Counted from the stretch's first letter, positions 16,319 through 26,032 are shown. The stretch: 64,000 bases of DNA from JBEBVQ01 sp964636205 (GCA_964636205.1 CAZWPF010000001.1:29893-93892), one strand, 5' to 3'. Notes: generated from the sequence alone by a model not told the origin. A program made the numbers and translations.

Positions 16319-17217
16319 TCAAAACTGCATTTTGCGTTTCCTATGACTGGCAGATGCTGAAACGATCACTGCCAAGAGTTTACAATGCATCGGATATAAT
16401 TTGTCTGGGGCTTGATAAAGACAGACATACCTGGGCTTGTAATCCTTTTGAATTTGATGATAACGAGTTCTATGCATTCGTCAAACAAATCGACAAGGAC
16501 AAAAAAATCATTATTTACGAGGATGATTTTTCATTGCCTGAATTGACAAGCAGGGAGAACTGTAATCGCCATCGCCATATGATGGCCGATAAAATGGGCG
16601 AAGGTGGATGGCATATCCAAGTGGATGCAGATGAGTATTTTCTGGACTTTGACGGGTTTGTTGCCTATTTGAAGAAACTGGATGCCGCACCCAATCCGCA
16701 AAAAAAAGCAATCAATATTGCTTGTCCCTTTATTCCATTGATCAAAAAGACATCAGGAGGATATCTGTATGTCGATTTTAAAGACCGTTTACCGGAGATT
16801 ATACCAATGGCTACCAATAAACCTGATTACCAGCGGGCCCGACAAAATGGACACTTCAATCATGTCAGTCCTTTTTATGTAATTCATGAAACCTGGGCTA
16901 GGAGTGAAGACGAACTCTGGTTTAAGATCAACAATTGGGGCCATGCTTCTGAAGAACTGGTGGAGAAGGAAAGAAGACTTAGCTACTTTACCTTGTGGAA
17001 ATCTCTTGATAAATACAACTTCCAGTATATACGGGATTTTCATCCTGCGACTGCACCTACCTGGCCCGCATTGCAGTTTATTGAAGCAGCAAGTACAGAT
17101 GAATTGCTGAATATTTTTCCGAAGCCGGATTTTCCATATAGCCCGTTCCAGCTGATGTTGAGAAACAATAGAAATGCAGCGAGAGTAAGAGCTCTTTGGA
17201 AAAAGTTAACCGACTAA
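16315..17217 (+). CDS. Glycosyltransferase-like protein (GT2/GT92-type fold)
   Basis: A 300-residue protein beginning MIKTAFCVSYDW. It lacks the usual VDDGSTD motif but has a D-x-D triad in WHIQVDADEYFLDF (about 100-113), preceded by a conserved-looking ENCNRHRHMMADKM helix. That is the layout of GT2/GT92-like enzymes that act on a downward-facing acceptor. It starts within the previous gene's stop (ATGA). Position inside the locus supports a role in chain assembly. More divergent than its neighbours; confidence in glycosyltransferase function is moderate. Confidence 0.7.
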   Translation: MIKTAFCVSYDWQMLKRSLPRVYNASDIICLGLDKDRHTWACNPFEFDDNEFYAFVKQIDKDKKIIIYEDDFSLPELTSRENCNRHRHMMADKMGEGGWHIQVDADEYFLDFDGFVAYLKKLDAAPNPQKKAINIACPFIPLIKKTSGGYLYVDFKDRLPEIIPMATNKPDYQRARQNGHFNHVSPFYVIHETWARSEDELWFKINNWGHASEELVEKERRLSYFTLWKSLDKYNFQYIRDFHPATAPTWPALQFIEAASTDELLNIFPKPDFPYSPFQLMLRNNRNAARVRALWKKLTD

Positions 17218-17220
17218 GGA

Positions 17221-18075
17221 ATGGGATTTTCAACTATGGATGTTTCTATAATCATAACCAATTATCATACTGCTCATTTTACCCCGGATGCTATCAATTC
17301 TATCAGGGCAAATGTGGAGGGACTGAAATATGAGATCATTCTCGTAGAAAACGGATCAGATGAGTTCAATGAAGAATTGATTCGGCAGTTCGGTTGGCAG
17401 GATGTAGTGAAATTAATCGTTACTGAAAAAAATTTGGGCTTCGCCGGCGGCAACAATCTGGGTATCCAATACGCAACCGGCAAGTATATTATCTTGCTCA
17501 ACAGTGATACCATTTTGAAGGAGAATGTGGTTTTAAAAACATTCAAGCATATGGAATCGCATCCGGAAATCGGGGTGTTGTCGGCACGATTGATATTTCC
17601 CGACGGAAGCATCCAATGTGCCGCGCAACGTTTTCCATCAATAAAGTACAATCTTTACGAGCTATTCAGAATTCAGAAGATATTGCCGAAAAAGTCCGCC
17701 GGCAGAATATTGCTGGGTGCATTCTTCGATCATAGTGAAACCGTTGAGGCTGACTGGGTGTGGGGAACTTATTTTATGTTTCCCCGAAAAATATTGGAGC
17801 AGCTACCCGGTGGTAAATTGGACGATGAATTTGTAATGTATTGTGAGGATATCCAATGGTGTATGGATATCCGTCGGCTCGGATATAAAGTTTGTTTCTT
17901 TGCAGAGGGATCCATTGTGCATTTGATGGGCGGAAGCTCTAAGTCGAAAAAAGAAGTGAGCGCCGCCGGTAAGGAAAAGCTGATCAAGAAGCATCATCTG
18001 ATGTTGCTGAAGAAGAATTATCCGGCCTGGAAAGTATTTTTAATTCGCCTGACCGACCGAATGCTGGGTAAGTAA
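17221..18075 (+). CDS. Family 2 glycosyltransferase, rhamnosyltransferase-like
   Basis: A 284-residue GT2 enzyme: VSIIITNYHT, VENGSDEFN, GFAGGNNLGIQYATGKYIILLNSDT (NxD in place of DXD), and DWVWGTYFMFPRKIL with FVMYCEDIQWCMDIRRLG. This combination is typical of the WcaA/rhamnosyltransferase-like subgroup, which often carries the GGNN motif. ATG 17221 gives five extra residues; ATG 17236 begins directly at MDVSII and may be the true start. Sugar unknown. Confidence 0.88.
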   Translation: MGFSTMDVSIIITNYHTAHFTPDAINSIRANVEGLKYEIILVENGSDEFNEELIRQFGWQDVVKLIVTEKNLGFAGGNNLGIQYATGKYIILLNSDTILKENVVLKTFKHMESHPEIGVLSARLIFPDGSIQCAAQRFPSIKYNLYELFRIQKILPKKSAGRILLGAFFDHSETVEADWVWGTYFMFPRKILEQLPGGKLDDEFVMYCEDIQWCMDIRRLGYKVCFFAEGSIVHLMGGSSKSKKEVSAAGKEKLIKKHHLMLLKKNYPAWKVFLIRLTDRMLGK

Positions 18076-18114
18076 ATTTCAGCAATCGGGACAAGGGTAA
18101 AGAATATTCGTGTA

Positions 18115-19029
18115 GTGAAGTTAAGTGTCATCATTCCAACTTATAACGGTGCGCAAAAGATTATGAATGTCTTGAGGGCGCTGGAGCAACAGTCTTATCC
18201 TCCCGATGAAGTAATCGTGGTGATCGACGGTTCGACCGACAATACCCGAGCATTGTTGGATAGAAATAGTTTCAGGTTTCAGTCATTTCGAATAATCGAG
18301 CAGGAAAACGGAGGACGGGCGAAGGTTAGAAACAGAGGAGCGCAAGAGGCAAAGGGAGAATTATTGGTTTTTTTTGATGATGATATGCGGCCCGCACCGG
18401 ATTGTTTATCCATCCATATCATGCACCATGAGCAATTTGCCGAAAGTATACTGACCGGTGCACAACTGGAGGAAAAGAGGAAAAACACCTCCGATTTTCA
18501 AAATTTCAAAGCCGATCTGAGTAATAAATGGTATCAGACCTATCTGAATGAGCCACATATTAAGACTGAGGAGCAGGTTTTTCTGACCGCCGCAAATTTT
18601 TCGATAGCAACTCATTTATTTAAATCGCTAGGGGGATTTGATGAGCGACTCACAGATGCCGAAGATTATGATTTCGGGCGGAGAGCATTTGCCGCCGGAA
18701 TCCCCATGTATGTTAAACCGGAGGCACATGCATGGCACGACGATCCGATAAGTTGCCGGAAGTATATCGACCGACAAAAACAATATAAGGCTGCGCATCA
18801 ATTGCTCCGGCAACTGAAACCAGACTTGTACCTTGAAAAAAATAAGTACTTACCACCCACACCTACCGGTTGGAAACTCAAATCGTTCAAGGTTTTTGCA
18901 CATCCGGCATGGATTACAATGATCGATCGGCAAAGCTTTTTATTCTTGCCCAAAAAAATCAGGTACAAGTTATACGATATCGTAGTTACAGCTCATTCCT
19001 TGTTATCTTCAGATAAGAGTAGCAATTGA
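18115..19029 (+). CDS. Family 2 glycosyltransferase
   Basis: A 304-residue GT2 enzyme starting with GTG (no in-frame ATG nearby): LSVIIPTYNG, VIDGSTDNT, LVFFDDDMRP (DXD-like), and an acceptor-side motif LTDAEDYDFGRRAFAAG. It belongs to the same run of chain-assembly enzymes. The 39-base spacer before it holds no feature. Substrate unknown. Confidence 0.85.
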   Translation: MKLSVIIPTYNGAQKIMNVLRALEQQSYPPDEVIVVIDGSTDNTRALLDRNSFRFQSFRIIEQENGGRAKVRNRGAQEAKGELLVFFDDDMRPAPDCLSIHIMHHEQFAESILTGAQLEEKRKNTSDFQNFKADLSNKWYQTYLNEPHIKTEEQVFLTAANFSIATHLFKSLGGFDERLTDAEDYDFGRRAFAAGIPMYVKPEAHAWHDDPISCRKYIDRQKQYKAAHQLLRQLKPDLYLEKNKYLPPTPTGWKLKSFKVFAHPAWITMIDRQSFLFLPKKIRYKLYDIVVTAHSLLSSDKSSN

Positions 19030-19111
19030 GACCACCGGGCCGATTCCCACCGTTTCGTAGATTTGTAACCTTTATTAAAATAAATTCTTGAACTAGAGCC
19101 AGGAGATCGGA

Positions 19112-20227
19112 TTGATAAAGAAAATAACATATATTATATCTGATATAGATAAGGCTTTAGGTTTTGAGTGGATAGCTGAAGCGTTACCTGCTCAACGCTA
19201 TGAGCAATCTTATATATTGTTGAACCCGGGGCCCACTACAATGGAGCGCTTTCTGCTGGATCGAGGTTTTCAGGTTGATCGGGTAGAGTGTCGGGGGAAG
19301 TCAGATTGGCTGAAGGCGATATGGAAGGTGTCGAAGCTGCTCCGTAAACACAAGCCGGATATCGTCCATTGTCAATTGATCCAGGCGAATATCGTGGGAC
19401 TTACCGCCGCGAGAATTGCGGGGATCAAAAGAAGAATTTATACCCGGCATCATTCAGATTATCATCATCGCTATTTCCCTAAAGGGGTTTGGTTGGACCG
19501 TTATAGCAATGCACTGGCTACTGATATTGTTGCGCCCTCACAGGTGGTGAGGGAGATTCTGACAGAACAAGAAGGTGTGCCTGCTGCTAAGGTCTGTTTG
19601 ATCCCTCATGGTTTCGATATGGCGTATTTTAGTGAAATTAGTGAGGAGAGAGTAGTTCGATTGCAGGATAAATATCAAACAGCCGGATACACACCTGTTG
19701 TCGGTGTCATCTCCCGGTTTACAAGTCTGAAAGGAATACAGTTTATAATTCCGGCGTTTAAAAAAATTTTAGAGCATTATCCTCAAGCATTACTGATGCT
19801 GTTTAATGCCAAAGGAGATGACGCCGCACAAATATTTAGTCAGTTATCTTCGCTGCCGGAGAACAGTTATCGCACTGTGCCGTTTGAGGAGGATTTGAGC
19901 GCAGTTTACAGGCTGTTCGACGTGTTTGTGCAGGCTTCGACCGACCGAAGTATTGAGGCCTTTGGGCAGACCTATGTGGAGGCGCTGGCCACAAGGACGC
20001 CTTCAGTGTTTACACTAGCCGGGATCGCCGGAGATTTTGTAAAGGACAATCAGAATGCATTAGTGGTACCTTTTAGTGATAGCGATGCTATATATGAGGC
20101 ACTGATGAAATTGTTAAATGATGAGCAATTGCGGACGCGACTGAAGGAAGAGGGGTACCGAACGGTATCTGCTGTCTTCGGACTGGAGAATATGATAGCT
20201 AAATTAGATCGATTGTATGCAAGATGA
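19112..20227 (+). CDS. Family 4 glycosyltransferase (GT-B)
   Basis: A 371-residue GT-B enzyme. The N-terminal domain has KPDIVHCQLIQANIVG and RIYTRHHSDYHH. The C-terminal domain has VVGVISRFTSLKGIQFIIPAF and the GT4 EX7E-like segment SIEAFGQTYVEALATRTPSV, with the two acidic residues that contact the nucleotide. The start is TTG at 19112, preceded at 19101 by AGGAG, one of few Shine-Dalgarno-like sites here. The next gene begins inside its 3' end (11-base overlap), so the two are co-translated. Confidence 0.88.
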   Translation: MIKKITYIISDIDKALGFEWIAEALPAQRYEQSYILLNPGPTTMERFLLDRGFQVDRVECRGKSDWLKAIWKVSKLLRKHKPDIVHCQLIQANIVGLTAARIAGIKRRIYTRHHSDYHHRYFPKGVWLDRYSNALATDIVAPSQVVREILTEQEGVPAAKVCLIPHGFDMAYFSEISEERVVRLQDKYQTAGYTPVVGVISRFTSLKGIQFIIPAFKKILEHYPQALLMLFNAKGDDAAQIFSQLSSLPENSYRTVPFEEDLSAVYRLFDVFVQASTDRSIEAFGQTYVEALATRTPSVFTLAGIAGDFVKDNQNALVVPFSDSDAIYEALMKLLNDEQLRTRLKEEGYRTVSAVFGLENMIAKLDRLYAR

Positions 20228-21098
20228 ACTGGTATCAGTGGTTATTCCATGTTATAATGGGGCTTCTTTTATTGGAGAGACTATTGAGTCTGTGCTCAAT
20301 CAGCAATATGAGCAGTTGGAAATTATTGTTATCGATGATGGATCCACCGATCAGAGTAAGTCTGTGATCAATAAATTTCAGGATCCCAGGATTCTGTATT
20401 TTTATCAGGAAAATCAAGGAGTATCAGCCGCGAGGAACAAGGGACTCGAGAAAGCGAAAGGAGATTACATTGTATTCTTTGATGCCGACGATTTGATGAG
20501 CAGCGGCTTTATCCGTTCCAGAGTTAATGCACTAAAAGGAAACACTACCTATCAATTTGTCTGCGGACCGCTTCATACGTTTCCGGAAATCGTTCATTTA
20601 AAAGGTGCAGTCCGGGACATACCCAGGGAAGTGTTGCATTATCTGCCGGATTTCGGTACATGTCCGTCTAATTATCTGATAAGAACCTCTATACTCAAAG
20701 AGCATAATATCCGGTTCAATGAGTGCCTTTCCAGCACCGCCGACAGGTTTTTCTTTTTACAACTGGACAGAGTTGCCAAAGGGTTATACATCGAAGACGC
20801 GCCCCTGTTGTATCGAGTGTCGACAGCGAGTATGTCTAACAAGCTGACAATTAATCTTATTAATGACAACGAGGAGTTTTTAAATGAATTAGTAATCGCC
20901 CAACTTATTCCGGCTAATCTGAAAAAAGTGTTTTATTATAAAATATATTATATTTTGGGAATGGGTTATATTCGGACCGGAGCGTCTTTTAAAGGAATGT
21001 GGTATTTGATGAAAGCGTTATTAAATAATCCTGTGGCATTTCTAAAGAATATATCTGATCGAATTGATTCCAGAAAATTAGGGAACTCCCCTAAATAA
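20217..21098 (+). CDS. Family 2 glycosyltransferase
   Basis: A 293-residue GT2 enzyme: VSVVIPCYNG, IDDGSTDQSK, a VSAARNKGL helix and YIVFFDADDLMS with the metal-binding DXD. The C-terminal part is basic with a hydrophobic stretch likely to touch the membrane. Its ATG lies 11 bases inside the previous gene. It ends the first glycosyltransferase run; a promoter box follows before the next gene. Confidence 0.88.
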   Translation: MQDELVSVVIPCYNGASFIGETIESVLNQQYEQLEIIVIDDGSTDQSKSVINKFQDPRILYFYQENQGVSAARNKGLEKAKGDYIVFFDADDLMSSGFIRSRVNALKGNTTYQFVCGPLHTFPEIVHLKGAVRDIPREVLHYLPDFGTCPSNYLIRTSILKEHNIRFNECLSSTADRFFFLQLDRVAKGLYIEDAPLLYRVSTASMSNKLTINLINDNEEFLNELVIAQLIPANLKKVFYYKIYYILGMGYIRTGASFKGMWYLMKALLNNPVAFLKNISDRIDSRKLGNSPK

Positions 21099-21111
21099 TG
21101 ATGACATAGGT

Positions 21112-21119
21112 TACTTTTG
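21112..21119 (+). promoter_or_regulatory. Internal -7 promoter box of the polysaccharide locus
   Basis: TACTTTTG fits TAnnTTTG and lies 29 bases before the ATG at 21149, in the 50-base spacer. It could start a second transcript for the formyltransferase-like/WecE sugar-modification genes. Confidence 0.5.
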
Positions 21120-21148
21120 TGTTCACAATCTCCTGATTATCCTTAGTT

Positions 21149-22081
21149 ATGAATCGCCCTTATTTATCCATTGTCAGCCCAATATACAACGCAGAGAAAA
21201 TTGCCGTCCGGCTGGTCAAAGAGATCACCCGGGTAGCTCAGGATATTACCGATGATTATGAGATCATTCTGGTTGAAGATGGTAGCCCAGACAAAAGCTG
21301 GAAGGTATTGCAGGAAATTTCTGCAGCAAATCCTAAGGTCAGGAGTATCAAACTGAGTAAGAACTTCGGTCAGCACTACGCAATCACAGCGGGTTTGGAC
21401 TTTGCTGAGGGAGAGTGGACAGTGGTGATGGACTGCGATTTGCAGGACCGACCGGAGGAAATTCCGAGAATGTTGGCCTACGCGAAGGAAAAGGATGCTA
21501 AAATTGTACTTGGTCAGCGTAAGCTTCGCAATGATAGTAAGTTAAAAGTGTCGATGTCCAAATTGTTTTACGGCGTCTTGTCTTATCTTTCCGGCAGTCG
21601 TTGGGATCCTACTGTAGCGAATTTCGGACTTTATCATAGGGATGTGGTAAGTGCCATTAAGACACTTCGGGAACCAATCAGGTTTTTCCCTTCCATGGTG
21701 AAATGGGTGGGTTTCCATTGCGTTAAGATGGAGGTGAAGCACCAGGCTAGAGACGAGGGGAAATCGAATTATAATTTAAAAAAGCGCCTGAAACTGGCCT
21801 TAGATATTATTCTGGCCAATTCCGATAAGCCGCTTCGGATAATCGTAAAAGCCGGATTTTTGATTTCCTTTATTTCATCTTTAATCGGACTTTTCTATCT
21901 GATAAAATATTTTTCCGGTGGGATCCGTGTAATGGGTTATACCAGTTTGATGATTTCAATTTGGCTGATCAGCGGTATGACATTCGTAGTTTTGGGTATA
22001 ATTGGATTGTATATCGGGAAGATTTTTGAATCGGTAAAACACAGACCGATCTATATTGTTGAAGAGAAGATAAATGTCTAG
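21149..22081 (+). CDS. Family 2 glycosyltransferase, polyprenyl-phosphate type (GtrB/DPM1-like)
   Basis: A 310-residue protein with a GT2 domain (LSIVSPIYNAE, VEDGSPDKSW, KLSKNFGQHYAITAGLDFAEG, VVMDCDLQDRPEEI) and two C-terminal transmembrane helices (about 232-252 and 264-290). The FGQ..A and DLQDPPE-like motifs are those of GtrB/ArnC/DPM1 enzymes, which move a sugar from an NDP donor to a polyprenyl phosphate. It may provide a lipid-linked side-chain sugar or initiate a modification. The next gene starts 8 bases inside it. Confidence 0.88.
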   Translation: MNRPYLSIVSPIYNAEKIAVRLVKEITRVAQDITDDYEIILVEDGSPDKSWKVLQEISAANPKVRSIKLSKNFGQHYAITAGLDFAEGEWTVVMDCDLQDRPEEIPRMLAYAKEKDAKIVLGQRKLRNDSKLKVSMSKLFYGVLSYLSGSRWDPTVANFGLYHRDVVSAIKTLREPIRFFPSMVKWVGFHCVKMEVKHQARDEGKSNYNLKKRLKLALDIILANSDKPLRIIVKAGFLISFISSLIGLFYLIKYFSGGIRVMGYTSLMISIWLISGMTFVVLGIIGLYIGKIFESVKHRPIYIVEEKINV

Positions 22082-22952
22082 CATGCTGAAGCTCTATTTG
22101 ATGGGGTTGAAAGGACTGCGTGTCCTGGAAAATATAGTATCCGAATTTGGATCCGAAGTAATTGCTGCGGTTGTATGTTCCCGAGATACCAGTATCCAAA
22201 AGGACTACTACGATGAGATGAGCGAACTTTGCAATAAGCACGGTATTTTATTTTATAATAGAAAGGAAGAGCAAGCAGTAAATTGTGATTATTCTGTGGC
22301 GATTGGATGGAGATGGCTGATTGCAGATTATCAGCGGTTGATTGTTTTTCACGATTCCATTTTGCCTGCTTACAGAGGATTCAATCCATTGGTAACCGCT
22401 CTTATTAAAGGGGATGATAAAATTGGCGTTACCGCTTTGTGGGCGAATGCTGCGTACGACGCAGGTGATATTATATTCCAGGCAGCAAGGGAAATCAGTT
22501 ACCCGATAAAAATTGCAGATGCCATAGAATTGGTAACTACTTGCTACGTGGAATTAGCCTTGAGGGTTTGCGAGCACATCAAGTCGGGTCAGGTGCTACC
22601 GGCAAACCCACAGGATCATTCAGCTGCCAGCTATAGTATCTGGAGAGATAACGAAGATTATCGAATCAATTGGGATGATTCGGCGGATAATATCTGCAGA
22701 TTTATTGATGCGGTTGGTTTTCCCTATAACGGCGCAGTGAGTTTCGTCGGCGATGAAGAGGTAAAGATATTGGATGCGATGGTAGTTGAAGATTTTCCGA
22801 TTGTCAATCGTACAGCCGGCAAGGTTTTTCAATTAGGTGAAGATAATTCAGTGGATGTAATCTGTGGTAAGGGAATGCTCCGACTCACCACCATAAAGGA
22901 CAAATCGGGGAATGATTTTAAATTAAAAAGTTTGCGTACAAGGTTTAAATAG
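22074..22952 (+). CDS. Formyltransferase-family protein lacking the canonical catalytic Asn
   Basis: A 292-residue member of the methionyl-tRNA / sugar N-formyltransferase superfamily. It has the core FHDSILPAYRGFNP (about 92-105) with His93 and the SILP loop, and YDAGDII with Asp129. Canonical enzymes have Asn-x-His and a distal Asp as catalytic triad; here Asn is replaced by Val91 (V-F-H). It overlaps the previous gene by 8 bases and lies directly before a WecE-type aminotransferase, so an N-acyl transfer to a 4-amino sugar is the natural guess. Whether it still catalyses formyl transfer is open. Confidence 0.75.
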   Translation: MSSMLKLYLMGLKGLRVLENIVSEFGSEVIAAVVCSRDTSIQKDYYDEMSELCNKHGILFYNRKEEQAVNCDYSVAIGWRWLIADYQRLIVFHDSILPAYRGFNPLVTALIKGDDKIGVTALWANAAYDAGDIIFQAAREISYPIKIADAIELVTTCYVELALRVCEHIKSGQVLPANPQDHSAASYSIWRDNEDYRINWDDSADNICRFIDAVGFPYNGAVSFVGDEEVKILDAMVVEDFPIVNRTAGKVFQLGEDNSVDVICGKGMLRLTTIKDKSGNDFKLKSLRTRFK

Positions 22953-22969
22953 TAGTCGGGTAAAATACC

Positions 22970-24115
22970 ATGAAACAATTTCAGATTCCATTCAACAAGC
23001 CCTTTTTAACGGGTAACGAAACCAAATATATTCAGGAAGCAGTTGCCTCCGGTAAGATTTCCGGAGACGGCTTATTCACGAAGAAATGCCATGAATATTT
23101 TGAAACCAAATTCGGATTTAAAAAAGTTCTGTTGACAACATCCTGCACGGATGCCTTGGAAATGGCAGCCATTCTGCTCGATATTCAACCCGGCGACGAG
23201 GTGATTATCCCTTCATTTACCTTTGTCTCCACGGCAAACGCATTTGCACTTAGAGGTGCGACCATTGTATTTGCTGACAGCAATCAATTCAATCCGAATA
23301 TGGATTGTGAAGGACTGGAATCATTAATAACAGAGCGAACCAAGGCAATCGTTCCGGTGCACTATGCCGGCATCAGCTGTGACATGGGTCGGTTGAAGCA
23401 ACTGGCAGATAAATACAATCTGTATATTGTTGAAGATGCAGCTCAGGCTATAGATTCCTATTATACAGACAAGGATGGGAAGAGATATCCGCTGGGTAGT
23501 ATAGGGCATCTCGCAGCGTTTTCATTTCACGAAACTAAGAATGTAATTTCCGGGGAAGGCGGAATGCTGGCGATCAACGACGAGCGTTTTAAAACCCGAG
23601 CGGAAATTATTCGCGAGAAGGGTACAAACAGAAGCGCATTCTTTAGAGGAGAAGTAGATAAATATGGTTGGGTAGATATCGGATCATCCTTCCTCCCCTC
23701 CGATGTTATTGCAGCATTTTTATATGCACAATTGGAGAATCTGGATACCATTCAACAAAAGAGAAAGAAAATCTGGGAGCAATACTGGGATGGATTTCAA
23801 GATGCTGCGAGAATGGGAAAGTTTAAGCTGCCACAGATCCCAGACTACGCAACCAATAACGGACATATGTTCTATCTCGTGATGAACGATCTGGAACAGC
23901 GTAATCACTACATTGAGGAATGCAAGAAGAGGAACATCCATTCTGTATTCCACTACATCTCACTGCATAAAAGTAGCTTTTATGCAGATAAGCACGACGG
24001 CAGAGAACTGCCGATGTCGGATCACTATACAGATTCACTGGTGAGATTGCCTTTTTACTACGATCTGACAGAACAAGAAATCGAGTATATTATTTCTTCT
24101 ATTAATGCTATCTAA
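22970..24115 (+). CDS. wecE: dTDP-4-amino-4,6-dideoxygalactose transaminase (WecE/RffA-like)
   Basis: A 381-residue PLP-dependent aminotransferase of the DegT/DnrJ/EryC1/StrS family. It resembles E. coli WecE closely along its length: GNE..YIQEAVASGKISGDG, CTDALEMAAILLDIQPGDEVIIPSFTFVSTANAF, IVPVHYAGISC, VEDAAQ, SFHETKN with the PLP lysine K190, EGG and REKGTNRSAFFRGEVDKYGWVDIGSS. WecE converts dTDP-4-keto-6-deoxyglucose to dTDP-4-amino-4,6-dideoxygalactose. The dTDP-glucose synthase and dehydratase are not in this window. Product identity is inferred from similarity recalled, not computed. Confidence 0.88.
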   Translation: MKQFQIPFNKPFLTGNETKYIQEAVASGKISGDGLFTKKCHEYFETKFGFKKVLLTTSCTDALEMAAILLDIQPGDEVIIPSFTFVSTANAFALRGATIVFADSNQFNPNMDCEGLESLITERTKAIVPVHYAGISCDMGRLKQLADKYNLYIVEDAAQAIDSYYTDKDGKRYPLGSIGHLAAFSFHETKNVISGEGGMLAINDERFKTRAEIIREKGTNRSAFFRGEVDKYGWVDIGSSFLPSDVIAAFLYAQLENLDTIQQKRKKIWEQYWDGFQDAARMGKFKLPQIPDYATNNGHMFYLVMNDLEQRNHYIEECKKRNIHSVFHYISLHKSSFYADKHDGRELPMSDHYTDSLVRLPFYYDLTEQEIEYIISSINAI

Positions 24116-24118
24116 TTT

Positions 24119-26032
24119 ATGATCGACTTAGCGCTGATTCTTAATAGCTGGTTAGCGATATTATTACTTATCGGAGGATTTTATTCAATTGGCTATGTGG
24201 TAGGACTCAGCGCGAAAGCTCGGTTTGCCTCTATATGGCAGGCATCTTACGTGCGTGTGCTGCTAGGAATGGTAGTAACAATCGGACTCTACGCCAGTTT
24301 TAAAACGGGAGGGTGGACGATTATGTTACCCCTACCGGTGTTGGCGTGGATCGTCGCTCGAAATCAAAAGAGTAGTGATGTCGCAATTTCCTGGCCGGTC
24401 AAGCAGTTCGTCAAGGTAGGTGTTTTTGTTCTCCTGGCAATCCTAATATTTACTTGTTACTACGGGCTGCCGTTCATCCCCAGAGACGGTCAATATTTCT
24501 ATCCTTTTAGTGATATACCCTTCTATGCCCGGATGGCAGAGTATCTGAACTATTTTGGAAATGAGAACATGAGGGTAGATTATCTCTATCCCGATCGTCA
24601 TTCCATAGAGCCTTATCATTATGGGGATATCTGGTTGATCGCTTTTGTCAGCTTCCTCACCGGCATGAATTCGATTACCGCGGCTATAGTGGTGGCCAAT
24701 CCTTTATTGGCGGTAGTCTTCACCTTGGGCGGATTGGCTTGTATCGACAGACTGTTTCCTGAAGGTAAAATCAAAAACCGTTTATTGATAGTCGGGATAT
24801 TTGTTGGATTCGTTGGGGGATTCTCTGCTCTTATGCCTGGATTCTTGTTTCCCAACCGGGTGGATACTTTTGCTTATTCCATAGCAAGCTATCCCAAGTT
24901 GTTCTGGTTTGGGTGTATGATTCCGTTTATTCTGCTTGCGGCATATGAGAAAAATATCTTGCAGGTATTCACACTTGCGCTAATAGTCGGACTAAGTTTC
25001 ATAAATGTGTTGCCAACAGTGGTAGCGGGCACAGGATTGTGGATTGTAGGATACTTATTCTTCCAAAAGCCCGGATGGCGCCCGTTGATAAAATTGGTGT
25101 TGATCGGCGTGCCGGTAGGGCTGTTTGTGTTGTTGCTGTATCAATTGGGGAAGAACCCGGAAGGAGTGACCATTTATAAGAATTCCTATAAAGCGGCGGA
25201 TATCCGTACTTCTATAAATATTTTTATCGGAAGTGTTTTACAACTTCTGACCTATTCTCCAGCCTTCATCATTTTATTGCTTCTTTTTATAAAAAAGGAA
25301 TTCAGAGCGCGCTTCTCCGGGCAAATCAGTGCGATATGGATGTCGGTTGCTTTGATTGTATCGGGTATGGTCTGTTGGGCAGTGCTCAATAGGACCACTG
25401 CGGAATCGGTACAGTTCTTCCACAATATGTTTACCGTGGTTTGCGGTTTACTATCATTCTTCGTGTACAGCCTGCTAATTTTCTATGGCCGGAAAAGCTA
25501 TTTGATAGGCACCGGAATAATACTATTATTACTCGCTCTCTATCCAAATCGAAAGTTTGATTTTCAGATACGACAGATACCAATCGATGAGCAACAGCAA
25601 CTGACCGATTTTGTCAAACAAGTGGATCAACCGGTTTTTGCCCATTACAATCTTCCTTCGGAATACACTAAAAACTATTTTGCATCCAATACCGTAGTAG
25701 CTGTACCGTTTATTAACCTGGCAATGGAAATTCCGAGGTATGCAAATTATTCTTTGAATATACCTTTTGTTTTATTGGATACTAATTCATTTCAATATCC
25801 CTTTATTAAGACTCAAGTAGAGTGGGCTCCCATCTCATATTATATTAGGAAGAATGGATTTGAGGCCATGGATCCTGATTCAGTGATGCTACAATTTATG
25901 AAGGAGTATAAAATTCCTTTTCTTTGTGTACCTGCTAGGGTTTCTATTCCTGAAAATTTGGCAACCTTATTCGTAGATTCTCTTTACGCACCAAGTATCG
26001 GTTGGACTGTTTATAGGTGCAGTACAAATTAA
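24119..26032 (+). CDS. Large polytopic membrane protein, possible GT-C-type transferase or polymerase
   Basis: A 637-residue protein with roughly a dozen predicted transmembrane helices across residues 1-480 and a soluble C-terminal domain of ~155 residues. An acidic, aromatic-rich loop after the fourth helix (PFSDIPFYARMAEYL ... SIEPYHYGDIWL) resembles the first periplasmic loop of GT-C glycosyltransferases and some Wzy-like proteins. It starts 3 bases after the aminotransferase. I do not recognise the exact family; a role in transfer or polymerisation of lipid-linked sugars is inferred from topology and place. Confidence 0.6.
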   Translation: MIDLALILNSWLAILLLIGGFYSIGYVVGLSAKARFASIWQASYVRVLLGMVVTIGLYASFKTGGWTIMLPLPVLAWIVARNQKSSDVAISWPVKQFVKVGVFVLLAILIFTCYYGLPFIPRDGQYFYPFSDIPFYARMAEYLNYFGNENMRVDYLYPDRHSIEPYHYGDIWLIAFVSFLTGMNSITAAIVVANPLLAVVFTLGGLACIDRLFPEGKIKNRLLIVGIFVGFVGGFSALMPGFLFPNRVDTFAYSIASYPKLFWFGCMIPFILLAAYEKNILQVFTLALIVGLSFINVLPTVVAGTGLWIVGYLFFQKPGWRPLIKLVLIGVPVGLFVLLLYQLGKNPEGVTIYKNSYKAADIRTSINIFIGSVLQLLTYSPAFIILLLLFIKKEFRARFSGQISAIWMSVALIVSGMVCWAVLNRTTAESVQFFHNMFTVVCGLLSFFVYSLLIFYGRKSYLIGTGIILLLLALYPNRKFDFQIRQIPIDEQQQLTDFVKQVDQPVFAHYNLPSEYTKNYFASNTVVAVPFINLAMEIPRYANYSLNIPFVLLDTNSFQYPFIKTQVEWAPISYYIRKNGFEAMDPDSVMLQFMKEYKIPFLCVPARVSIPENLATLFVDSLYAPSIGWTVYRCSTN

